Of a DNA stretch of 64,000 bases, positions 37,935-50,407 are shown piece after piece. The notes beneath the pieces are model-generated. The model was not told the DNA's origin. It did not search any database and worked only from the letters and a program-made list of their open reading frames with translations. The position numbers and the translations under genes were made by a program. The DNA is taken from positions 1,792,501 through 1,856,500 of the forward strand of contig NC_068973.1 in the NCBI RefSeq assembly GCF_016808095.1. Reading direction: 5' to 3'. The first letter of the stretch is position 1; each line of letters begins with the position of its first letter. Source of the DNA: Vigna angularis. Taxonomy: Eukaryota > Streptophyta > Magnoliopsida > Fabales > Fabaceae.

Positions 37935-40900
37935 GTGCATTAGTACTGGTGATGTTCCCTCTTCCAGTAACACTGACGATAAAGTTGACCCAGATTCTGG
38001 AATGGAGATGAGCTGTCCATCAAATGTTAACAATGGCTATGTTCCTGTGTGTTCTACCACAGGGAATATATCCCACATGGACCAGAGTTTATGTGGCTAT
38101 GTGCAACAGCCTGCTCTAGTGAGTGGATGGATGTATGTGAATGAAAGTGGGCAAATGTGTGGTCCCTATATTAAGGAGCAGTTATACGAAGGCCTAACTA
38201 CTGGTTTCTTGCCATCTGAGCTTCCTGTGTATCCAGTGATTAATGGCACAATAATGAACCCTGTACCATTGAATTACTTCAAGCAGTTCCCTGATCATGT
38301 TTCCACTGGGTTTGCATATCTGATTATGGGTATCTCAGGCACTAGGATGCCTACAACGGCAGTATATGAACAAGGTAGATCTTTTGAGGCTGTTCCTCTG
38401 GCTAGTAACCCAGATTCGGAATCTGTGTCACATTCACAAGTTAATTATTGCAGTAAGGAATCCAATCACTTAAATCCACACTCAGAGCCATTCAACAGTT
38501 TAATATCTTGTCAGATGGTAGTGCAATATCTACTCTTTGTTTTGTCCTGTGAAAGTAAGTTTGCAATACATTGAGGGCATGTCTTATGGCTTATTTCAGT
38601 TACGTGAAGAATGCTGTTGGCTTTATGAGGATGAGAAGGGTATGAAACATGGGCCCCATTCTATCAGTGAATTGATTTCTTGGCACAGTCACGGATATCT
38701 TAAAGATTCAGCAGTGGTAAGATGCATATTTTTTTCCGATGAAATAATATTATAGGTTGCAGATCTGTTGCAGTAAATGATTGAACGATTATCCCGTTAT
38801 TTATCATCATCTTTTAGGGTGTGTTAAATTTTCCATTCACACAGTTCAAGTCACTCAAATGTGACCGGAAGAAATTAATCTTAGGATTTCTGTTCAACAT
38901 TGTTTAGAATGGAAATACAAACATGCACTTAATCTTTTGCCTGATTTGCCATTTTGGTTCTGGAACATTGTGTGTACTTTTCAATTGAGTTGGTCCTCTA
39001 AAATCATCTGGGAAGGAGAAACACAATACTTTTATTCTCATATCAATGGTACAGTCCATCATTTACAGCATTAGAAAGAGAATAATAAAATCCCAATCCT
39101 AAAATTATGCGATGTGTTTATTTTCCCCTTAATTCTAGAGATTCTGATGTCCTATCATAATCTGAATTTAACAGCCAAATCTAAACTTTCCTAATTTATT
39201 ACAGCATTCTGAAACTTCTTAACGGAAATTGCTGACTCATGTAGAAGTATACTGATTTGGTAATTGCAGAATTGTTGTAGTCAACAAATATTTTGATTCT
39301 GCAGCAGCATGTTTGTTCCCATCTCAGTACTTTTCCTCAAGATTCTACTATGATTCATTTCAAAAAGATTTAATTGAAAATCTTTAATTTTTAAAGACTT
39401 GAGTGAAGCCCATATTTTTAAAGTACTTAGTTTTGAAGTTAATTTTCAGGGACCAAACTTTTTTTTTCTTAAAGTACTTTTAAAACTGGAGTTTATTGTC
39501 ATTATATTTTATAAGCCTATGATATCATACTTGTTTCCCTGGGGTTCAAGACATGGACTGGACTAGTGGGTCTACTTCTAGCTAACAGTCTAAGAGGTTA
39601 TTGGAATTTTGTGATGGCCAAAATTTCATAGGTGGATCGGAGAAGCCTAAGTTTTGCAATGTTGGGTTAGTTGAGGTTTTAAGTGAATACCTGTTAATCA
39701 GAACATGTGATGAGGTTTTTTTTGGGGGTTTGAATTTTATTTAATAAATTAACATTGTGCCAAATGAGATGAAGCAACTTTCTTTTCTATCCTTTTGCTG
39801 TTTCTCTATCTATGGTTTTTCTTGATAATGTTCCTATGTCTTGATCAGTCCCTTGGAATAACAATGAAGCCCAGTTAAGTTCCATCCTTTGGTGTTATGC
39901 ACCTTTCGTGTTTTCTATTTCAAAGGTCGTGCACTTTTCTTTTTTCACAGATAATGTGCCATCTTAAAATATTGTCCCTCGATTGTTTTACTATTGTGAT
40001 CACTAATTTATTTTTAATGCTATAAAGTATCATCTCTATTTTCCTTGAACTTAAGTTTCACTAATGTGTTTATAATAAGGTTGTTAGATGTTAAGGATTT
40101 ATTTTCTGTTAGTTGGGCTTAGCCCATTCTGTATTAAGGGCATTGGCCCTTATGTTTCACTATAAATAAAACTACCCTTAGTGTATTCAAAACACAAGGG
40201 GATATTTTCTCCTAATCCTCTCCATTTCTCACATGGTATCTAGAGCATAGGATTAGGTCCAGCCAACTCTAGTTTCCGGCACAACTCATCGCCGCCGCCG
40301 CGCCACTGTGGCTGCCGCTGTCGCCGCCTCCGCCGCCTCCGCCGCCGCCGCCGCCGCCGCCGCCGCCTCCGCCGCCGCCGGAGTTCCAGAATTGACCGAC
40401 GACCACATCATCGGCATCGTCTCGCCCGGGCGACCACCGTGGTACAAATATCACAGCCAACGGACCAGTCACGCGCCTCCACGCGCCGCCGCCAGAATCG
40501 CCGGAGCCGCCGCTTCCCACCGCGCGTGACGGCGCGTCGCCGGAGAGTTCCGTCGCCGATCTGGACCGCCGTGATCGCCTCCTCGTCCTCTTTCTGGATC
40601 TGTGATCGTTGCGTCAATCGGAGCACTTTGGATTTTTAGGGTTTCTCCTTCTCCATGGCATCTTCCTCTTCTACGAACACTTATGTTGGTGGCTCTTCTT
40701 CTGATCCTTCAATATACACCAATTATGTGAATGTACACTTGTCTATTGACAAGTTAGATGGCACAAATCATGCAACATGGGCGTCTGACATCAAACTTTG
40801 GTTGAAGAGTCAAGGGTACTTAGATCACCTTACTCAAGATGTGACTACTGCTACAACGGATGACACTTCCCGCTGGATGAAAATTGATGCTCAGCTATGC

Positions 40901-43900
40901 ATTGTCATAAAATCCACCATTCACTCCTCGTTGAAACAAATGTTTCGATCATATGAAACATGTTCAGAAGTTTGGGCACAGGCGAAGTTGTTGTACACAA
41001 ATGACACTCAACGCCTGTATGGTGTTTGTCAGGACCTATTAACTGTTATTGGTCCACGCAATCATGGTCCCATGGCCGAATATTTGGGTAAAATTCATGC
41101 CCTTCTTCATGATTTTAATGATATATTACCTCCTGCTCCCACTCCTGCTGAAGAACTGGAACAACGATCAAAGTTCTTCATGTTGTTGGCTTTATACGGA
41201 CTCTCTGATGATATCTCTCATGTCCGTGATCAGATTTTGGGTTCTCCTGTCATACCCAACTTTACTTCTACTTGTTCAGCTCTTCTGCGTATACCGAGCA
41301 AACCAGTCACTGAGACATCTCCTCATATTGATGACTCCTCAGTTATGGCTATCCAACGTAATGATCGAAGTCGGCCTCGCAGGCAAAATAAAGGACGTGT
41401 TACAAAATGTGACCACTGTGGCAAGTTAGGCCACAAAATTGATCAATGTTATGCACTTCATGGACGACCTCCTCGACCTGTAGCAATGGCCAATTCTGAA
41501 CCATCTGGAGACCCTCCTACTTCATCTAATACCGTAGAAAAACCTGCAATCTTTAACGAATTTCTCAGATGGTATGAGGATCGTCAGCACTCTAGTTCCA
41601 CTACATCTGCATCTGTTGCACGTACAGGTACACCTTTTGTTGGTCTGACTCACTTTCACTCCCTCGGATCTTGGGTCCTTGACTCAGGCGCCACCGATCA
41701 TATCACTGGTAACAAGTCCTTATTTTCTTCTTTGTCATGTCCGGATAACTTACCCTCGGTAACAATGGCTGATGGGTCTAGAGTCTCATCTCATGGTGTT
41801 GGTACTGTTGATATTTTTCCGTCCATATCCATTGATCATGTACTTTATGTTCCCGGGTCTCCTTTCAACTTATTGTCCATAAGTCGTCTAACTCGTACCC
41901 TTAATTGTGTTATCTCATTTACTAAAGATTCTGTTTGGTTGCAGGACCGGAGTTCGAAACACATGATTGGCACAGGATGTGAGTCTCATGGCCTATACCA
42001 TCTCCGCCCTTCTCCACATGTTGGCGTAATCATGGAGTCACCATCCCTTCTTCATGCTCAGTTAGGTCATCCTAGTCTTGCCAAACTACAACAACTTGTC
42101 CCGAGATTGTCACAATTATCAAGTTTGTCGTGCGAGTCTTGTCAGTTAGGAAAGCATACTCGTAGTTCCTTTCCTCGTAGTGTCTCACAACGGGCATCGT
42201 CCCCTTTTTCATTGGTTCATTCTGACATTTGGGGACCTAGTCGTGTTAAGTCCAATTTAGGTTTTCAGTATTTTGTTACTTTTATTGATGACTACTCAAG
42301 ATGTACTTGGTTGTTTTTAATGAAGAATCGTTCTGAGTTGTTTCCTATTTTCCAATTATTTTTCAATGAAATAAAAACACAGTTTGGGGTTTCTATTCGA
42401 ACTCTACGTAGTGATAATGGTCGTGAATACCTTTCTCAATCGTTTACACATTTTATGGCTTCTCATGGTATTCTTCACCAAACCTCATGTGCTTATACCC
42501 CTCAACAAAATGGGGTGGCTGAGCGCAAGAATAGACACCTTATTGAGACAACTCGTACTCTTCTAATTCATGGTCAAGTGCCCTCACGTTTTTGGGGTGA
42601 CGCCGTTCTCACGGCATGTTATCTTATAAACCGCATGCCATCTTCCGTCTTAGATAACAAAATCCCTCATTCTATCTTGTTTCCTCAAGATCCTCTACAT
42701 CCTTTACCTCTTAGAGTTTTTGGGTCTACTTGTTTTGTTCATGATTTTAGTCCTGGTCTTGATAAGTTATCTCCTAGGTCTCACAAATGTGTCTTCTTAG
42801 GATTTCCACGGTCACAAAAGGGCTATAAGTGTTTTTCCCCTTCCCTCAATCGTCATTTTATCTCTGCTGATGTTACTTTTGATGAATCTTCTTTCTACTT
42901 TTCACATCTATCTTCGAGTTTTGAACCTCCACCTGTTACTGTTGATATTCCTATTTTCTGTGATTCTCCTAGTGATGCTCCACCCATTTTGTCTCCTCCT
43001 TCTTTGGACTCTCATTCACCACAGGATCGTCCTTCACCACCACCCCTTCAGGTGTATAGTCGTCGCAATCGTCTCCCTCATGACTCACTTCCAGTGCCGG
43101 TTCCTGTGTCTCCTCCGGCTCCAGCAAATGAGTCTGACCTGCCCATTGCCCTTCGTAAAGGTATACGCTCTACCCGTAACACTTCTCCCCATTATACTGT
43201 TCTTAGTTACCACAGATTGTCACCATCTTTTTATACATGTCTCTCATCCATTTCTTCTGTGTCCATTCCCCACTCTGTGGGTGACGCCTTAACTCATCCT
43301 GGCTGGTGTCAAGCTATGCTGGATGAATTAAGTGCTTTACAGAAAAGTGGAACTTGGGAGCTTGTCCAATTACCATCTGGAAAGTCTGTTGTTGGTTGCA
43401 GGTGGGTGTATGCTATCAAGGTTGGTCCTGATGGCACTATTGATCGTCTCAAAGCTCGATTGGTTGCCAAAGGCTACACACAGATTTTTGGTTTGGATTA
43501 TGGTGATACCTTTTCTCCAGTGGCAAAAATGACCTCTGTTCGCCTATTCATTGCCATGGCCGCTCTTCGCCAATGGCCTCTTCACCAACTTGATGTCAAA
43601 AATGCTTTCCTTAATGGTGATTTGCATGAAGAAATTTATATGGAGCAACCGCCTGGCTTTGTTGCTCAGGGGGAGTCATCTGGATTGGTATGTCGTCTTC
43701 GCAAATCCTTATATGGCTTAAAACAATCTCCTCGGGCCTGGTTTGGTAAATTTAGCTGTGTTGTTCAACAATTTGGTATGTCTCGCAGTGAAGCGGATCA
43801 TTCAGTGTTCTATCGCCACTCAAATGCTGGATGTATCTACTTAATAGTGTATGTCGATGATATTGTTCTCACAGGAAGTGACTATCTTGGCATCTCTAAG

Positions 43901-46900
43901 ATGAAACAACACCTTTGCCATCATTTTCAAACCAAAGATCTTGGCAAACTCCGGTATTTTTTGGGTATTGAAGTAGCACAATCCAACACCGGTATTGTCA
44001 TATCTCAGAGGAAGTATGCGTTAGACATCTTGGAGGAAACAGGGTTAATGAACTCTAAATCTGTTGAGACACCTATGGATCCTAACATCAAACTCCTACC
44101 AAATCAGGGGGAGCCTTTCTCAGATCCTGAACGGTACAGAAGACTAGTTGGCAAATTAAACTATCTTACTGTTACACGTCCTGACATTTCCTTCGCAGTT
44201 AGCGTTGTGAGTCAATTCCTAAACTCCCCATGTGAAGACCATTGGGATGCGGTTGTTCGCATACTGAAGTATATTAAAGGATCACCTGGAAAAGGTTTGC
44301 TATATGGTCCTAACAACGATACAAAAATCGTTTGTTATTCAGATGCTGACTGGGCTGGTTCCCCGTCTGATAGGAGATCTACTTCTGGATATTGTGTCTC
44401 TGTTGGTGGCAACCTAATATCATGGAAAAGTAAGAAGCAAAGTGTTGTGGCAAGGTCCAGCGCAGAAGCAGAATATAGAGCTATGGCATCAGCTACTTGC
44501 GAGCTTGTGTGGCTTAAACAATTACTCAGTGAATTGAAATTTGGAGATGTCACTCAAATGACACTTATATGTGATAATCAAGCTGCTCTCCATATCAGCT
44601 CTAACCCTGTCTTTCATGAGAGAACCAAGCACATTGAAGTTGATTGTCACTTTATTCGAGAAAAGATCATATCCGGAGACATCAAGACTGAGTTTGTTAA
44701 CTCAAGCAACCAGTTGGCAGACATATTCACTAAGTCCTTACGAGGACCTAGAATTGATTATCTTTGTAACAAGCTTGGAACATATGATTTATATACTCCA
44801 GCTTGAGGGGGAGTGTTAGATGTTAAGGATTTATTTTCTGTTAGTTGGGCTTAGCCCATTCTGTATTAAGGGCATTGGCCCTTATGTTTCACTATAAATA
44901 AAACTACCCTTAGTGTATTCAAAACACAAGGGGATATTTTCTCCTAATCCTCTCCATTTCTCACAAAGGTTATGGGGTTCCTAAATCCCAAATCGAAGAC
45001 ACAAGTTTGGGGGATATCTTATATGTTTATATGATTAGAATTTTATAGAATTGGAGTGTTTTTTTGTTATTATGATATTGAGATTCTCTGAAAATTTGTT
45101 TTATGCTATTTTAAGTTGAGACAAGAGTCGATCAAAAGGAGGAGAAGAAAAGTTGATAAGAATGATCGGGGTAGTGGTTGTGATTCATGGTCATTATGGA
45201 ATTGTGTCCAGTTGCAGCAATAGTAGTTGTAACTGTGCTAAAACCTTATTGTATTTTGGTTCATTGCCTTTTTATTGGTTGGTAGATTCTGTATGGTGGC
45301 AGACGGTATTTATTTTAGCATATGATGTGGGCAATGGTCGGCCTGGCTAATCTGCTTGGGGCATTTTCGGCAAAGTTCTCATTGGACTACTGATGGAACA
45401 TACTTTTATCCAAGATCTGTGAATTTGATCTCTTGCCCTCCCGTAAGCTCTGATGTGGTCTAGGGCCCACCTGCTCCCCAAAATAAATATGTGCAATGGC
45501 TAAGATTCTCTTCAACATGGACAAGGGAATATCTTCTCCCCTCGTGGTCCTCTCTTAGACTACCATTTATTTAGCCTATTGAAAAACAGAGTTAGTTTTT
45601 GGGGCTTCCCTCACTCATGTTACTGGCCTCCAACATCAATGACACCGCTCCCTCCTTGTATAGGTCATTGTCATCGTCCCTGCTCTTGCCTGATAAAATC
45701 TCTTGTCTAACCAAGCCTTCTAATTCAATCTTCAGCCAATGGTAGATGGTTAGAGGTCCTTTTTGTTTCTACCAATGGATTTTTTGTGATGATGTTAGAG
45801 AGGACTGATAAAGAATTATTTTAAAGAAATATCAAGTTGCATGTTAACTAAATATGGCACACTCTTGTTTCACTGGTAGGGAAGAGAAACCACTCTTCCC
45901 AACTTTAAAAGGCATCTTGAGACCCATTGACAATCAGAGTTCCATTGCCTTTTGGTTCTTCACTCTTGAAACTTGATTGAAGTCAACCTGGCTAATACAT
46001 TTTAAATTTCATTTTTTGTTTCAACCATTAGTTATTATTGTTTTTCTTTCTGCATTTTCAGTCCTATGTGTAATTCTGTTATCGGTTGGCTTTTCCTAAA
46101 ATATAGCTTGTGGCTTCAGGTTTGTTTTTGTAAGTTTTTTTGTGAAACTTTAATGTAAATATCCAGTGTATGTAGTTTCTGCTTTGAACTCAACTCGAAT
46201 TAGTTTTCTTCCTGATGCAAGGGTTTTAGAGGTATCCAAATGGTTTGGTATTTCATGATGTTTGAATAGCATCAGTTTATTGCCTGTGTTTATTTTAGGA
46301 TGCTGGTTTGGGCCTAAGCCCAACAAAATGGCCAAACAAAGATTTTATTACAATTGCTAATGTTGTCAGTTTGTTAGAGGGGGAAGCATACATATTGGGA
46401 GTGGGCATAGTATGGGGAAATAATTCAGAATAATTTTTTATTAGAATCTTAGAGGTTGGGCCGAAATCATCTAATATCTGAGGAGCAATAGCACTTGGCT
46501 AACTGTGGGGACCTTTTGTTACGTAGTACATCTAGTTTCCAATCAATAATACTCTTTCTGTTTCTCTTTAATTCATATTTCTATCAAGTTACAATTGTTT
46601 ACCTAGAAAGAATAATGTTACTATGTCAATCACCCTTGTGACCGACTTTTGTTAATTGACAGATCTTTCATTCTGATAAGAAGTATGACACCTTTGTGCT
46701 ATTGTCTGTTGTCAATGCATTAAAAGGAGATACCACTGGAACCATTTGTAGATCAGGTTCTAAAATTAATGAGGTTGACGATATGGTGGAGTTGATTAGT
46801 GAGATATCTGAGAACATTTCTTCCCAATTGCACATGAGTATCATGAAAGCTGGTCGCAGAGTTGTGCTAGATGGAATTATTGGAGATATTATTGCTGAGT

Positions 46901-49900
46901 ATGTTACAGATAAGAAATGTAAGAGGCAAAAGCTTGAATCAGTTGCCCATACTCCTGAAAACAAGATGGTAAGTTTAATTCCTTTGCAAGTACTATTGTT
47001 GAAAGCTTGAAATTGTGTGCATCTTACTAAGATGTTGAATCTTTGCTTTAACAGTTTATGTTTTATGTGTAGGTCAGTAAAGGTTCTGTTATTCCCAGTG
47101 ATCCTGCTACTACTCATATTGATGATGATGAGGCTTATCATGAAAGCTCGAGACTTCCCTCAGCCAGTTTTAAATCAGTTGGAAGCGTTGAGAATTTTTG
47201 GTGGTCATATGCTGTTGTTCGCAAGGTACTTCTTGCTTATTGCATGCAAGTCATGTGGAATGCAGTGTTTTTTGATACAATAGCAGATTATTTATATTCT
47301 TGGAGGAAGAGGAAGATTTGGTCTCATCCTGAGCCTCAACCATCTACTAATGCCGAGAAGATTGAATCAGAAGCTGTAAGTACTGACTTCTGCATAGCTT
47401 GCTTGATTATTTTTTTTGCTTAAGTTGTACCTATAATGATCATACAATTATCCTGCAGTTGGTTCACAAGCCAGATTTCCCTGAAAGCAATGCTAATGGC
47501 TATAATCAGTTTGGAGTATTAGTAACAAAAGGAAATCATCCTCATTCATTTTTATCTCCTAGTGGGTTCAAAGGCGGAAACTTACTGAAAGGTCAAAATG
47601 TTTCTTCTCCTTACAATGACTCTAAAGATTTGTCATTCATTGTTGAAAGTGTGGAGAATGAGCTTCACTTCTCTTCGAAGGTATCTTTTGCTGATTACAT
47701 ACGACATTTTGTTGAGAAGGAAGTGAACAAAATAGTTCCTTTCCCAGAAGAAAACAAAATAAATGAGGTAAATTGATTGTAAGCTTTATTATCCTTTTTC
47801 TGTACGGGCATTTTATATTGAAGAATCCTTTAATTCTTGCAGGTTGCTGTTAGTGACACTTGCTTTTCAGATATACTTGCTGACAAAACGTCTGTGAAGG
47901 AAACTCTAAATGAGAAGTCTTTGGATTCTTTTGAGGAAGGAAATTCATTTGGCAAGTCTGCATCTGGAAACCTTATGTCTGATATATTTTCAAAAGCATT
48001 TAAGGAGTTGTGTGGATATGGAGATGATGTGGTTGAAGAGGAGAGTGATAACCTACCACCTGGAATTGAAGAGAAGAGTCAAACAGTTGTCCTACACCGC
48101 GATTTGAAATTTCGACCTTCGAGGTCAGTTGAATGTCATCCTAAGATCACAGAATATGTTGCAACTGCATTGTGCCGACAAAAATTGCACGATGAAGTTC
48201 TGGAAGAGTGGAAGTCGTTGTTTCTTGATTTTGTGCTCGATCAAGTTTTTAGATCAAGTACCTTAAAGAAACATTTTATGTCTGATGGGCAGGAGGTAAC
48301 AATTTTATCAATCCCAATATTTCAATAATTATGAGAACATAAAATTCTGCATTTCAGCTTGATCTCTCTAACTATCTTTTGTTTAGTTTTAATTTGTCTT
48401 ATTATTGATCCTTTATTGTTTTGCTTTAATTGATTATAATTCTATAGAAAGGAGAAGCGTTCAATTCAAGCAAGGAAAATTTGAATGGTGCTACTTCTGG
48501 ACTGGGAAGAATGAAGGAAGGAGAAAAGAGTTCTGAAGTACGTCTGGTGATTGGAAAGAATACTTATTACCGCAAGAAGCTATCACGGATGGAGTTAGTT
48601 TCCTCACAGACTGTAGCAGAAAATGATTCTAGGCCAGGGAAGAAGCCCGTGGGCAAGTTGAGGAAACTTGTTTGTGGAGATGTTAGTGAGGCTGTTGAGG
48701 TTGAAATAGCTTCTGTTAAACATGGAAAGACAAAGAAGATTAAAGGGAAGAAGGACTCATGTTCCAAGGGCAGGTCTTCTGTCACTGTCAATGCTAGCTC
48801 ACAAAGTGATCAATTATCTTTAAAGAATAAAGCTGGTCAGAAAGTGTTGAAGTTTTCAGGTGAAGTCCAAAGTATATTTCGTTGTTAATTTGTAGATACT
48901 GGTTTCATGATTATAAATTTGTATTTTAATAAGAGCTGTCCACTTTCAGAGAATGTTGTGAATGTTGTGAAATCCACTGTAAAGAAGCTTTCAGTGCCAA
49001 CTGATAATAGCGTTCGTGAGAAGAAGGTTGTCAAAAGTGATGGCACTGTTAAAGAGAAAGCCACAGGTCATTCCTCGAGACAGATTCAAAATGGTAAGTT
49101 AATGGTACATTCTCACTGGATTTTCGTATGTTTCTCAGTTTCTTGTTCCTGGTTGAAACTTATCTGACTTTTGTAGAATGAATGTCTTTATTCTATTTTC
49201 AGTCTTTGCACACACACAACAAAAACAAAAGCCTTGTATGTCAATAGGTGAGGTTGGCCACATTGATCACATGATGATAGCATTTGGCTTGGTTATGGAC
49301 CAAATCTTCAGATATATTTAGCATGAGATCTCTTTTAACAATTTCTTTCAATGTTCTTGGTCTGCTTCTCCCCCTTTTTTCACAGGACAAAAAACCTTCA
49401 TTATTCTCATTGGTGCTGTCAACGACCTTCTTTGTGCTTTACCCATACCACCTTTATTAATTTTCTGTCATGTTTTTCTGGTTTATTGCGCCCATGGGAG
49501 GCTTTAAATTTGTTTTGTACCTTATCTTGAACGCATTCATTCCACCATTAACATTTTCTCAAACACACACTAACATGTATACATATATTTTATGGGATGC
49601 CTTTTTATATTTACAGCAAATAATAAAACATCAAAATCAAAAAGGAAACATCAAATGGATGGTACAGCATCTTCACATCCAACAAAGATTTTGAAAATTT
49701 CAAATGGTGGTGCTTTTCTGGATGGCAGTAAACAAGTTATTGTGGAAAGGACGAAGTCTGCTAAATCCAAACCATTGAACTTGTGTCCTAAATCTAGTGG
49801 ATGTGCTAGGACTTCTATTGATGGTTGGGCGTGGCATAAATGGTCTAGAAGTGCCAGTCCTGCATATAAAGCACGTGTTAGGGGCCTTCCGAGTGTCCAG

Positions 49901-50327
49901 AACAAGTGCATATATTCTGAAAATAATTTATCTCAGTTGCCAAATGGTAAGGGTCTTTCTGCAAGAACAAATAGAGTAAAATTACGTAACCTTCTTGCTG
50001 CTGCAGAGGGTGCTGATCTTCTGAAAGTGCCTCAATTGAAGGTGATTGAACAATAGAAGTGTTTTTGACCATTTTTATTTAGAGCATCTTGATATGTCAG
50101 ATTTAAACTATTTATTTGCATTTCTCAGGCACGGAAGAAGCGATTACGTTTTCAAAGGAGCAAGATCCATGACTGGGGACTTGTTGCCTTGGAGCCAATT
50201 GAAGCAGAGGACTTTGTGATTGAGTATATTGGAGAACTAATTCGTCCTCGGGTAATAAAAGAACTGTTGTGACAACTATTCATATTTTAAGGTCATATTG
50301 TTGGTTGATTTTGCAAAGTCGATTTGA

Positions 50328-50407
<80 letters not shown>

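Larger units (their letters stand above)
40077..44970 (+). mobile_element. Full-length young Ty1/copia retrotransposon (copia-1) in an ATXR7 intron
   Basis: The element proper is 40082-44965 (4884 bp), in the same orientation as the host gene. It is bounded by the 5-bp target duplication AAGGT (40077-40081 and 44966-44970). Its order is 5' LTR, Met-tRNA-type primer site at 40234-40246, GC-rich leader, one gag-pol frame, purine tract at 44805-44813 and 3' LTR. The LTRs are 152 bp each and identical by eye, so insertion is very recent. Short LTRs and a single fused frame are consistent with the Ale/Retrofit lineage, but lineage needs a tree. It appears autonomous. Confidence 0.96.

Noticed and set aside
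40269..40520. Gly-rich minus-strand frame and Ala-rich plus-strand frame in the copia-1 leader
   Set aside because: They are low-complexity products of the (GCC)n repeat. The frames at 56786-57105 in copia-2 are rejected likewise.
45153..45350. 65-codon frame in the intron after copia-1
   Set aside because: The flanking ATXR7 exons (ending 38716, starting 46663) join in phase 0 without it, and it resembles no known ATXR7 segment.
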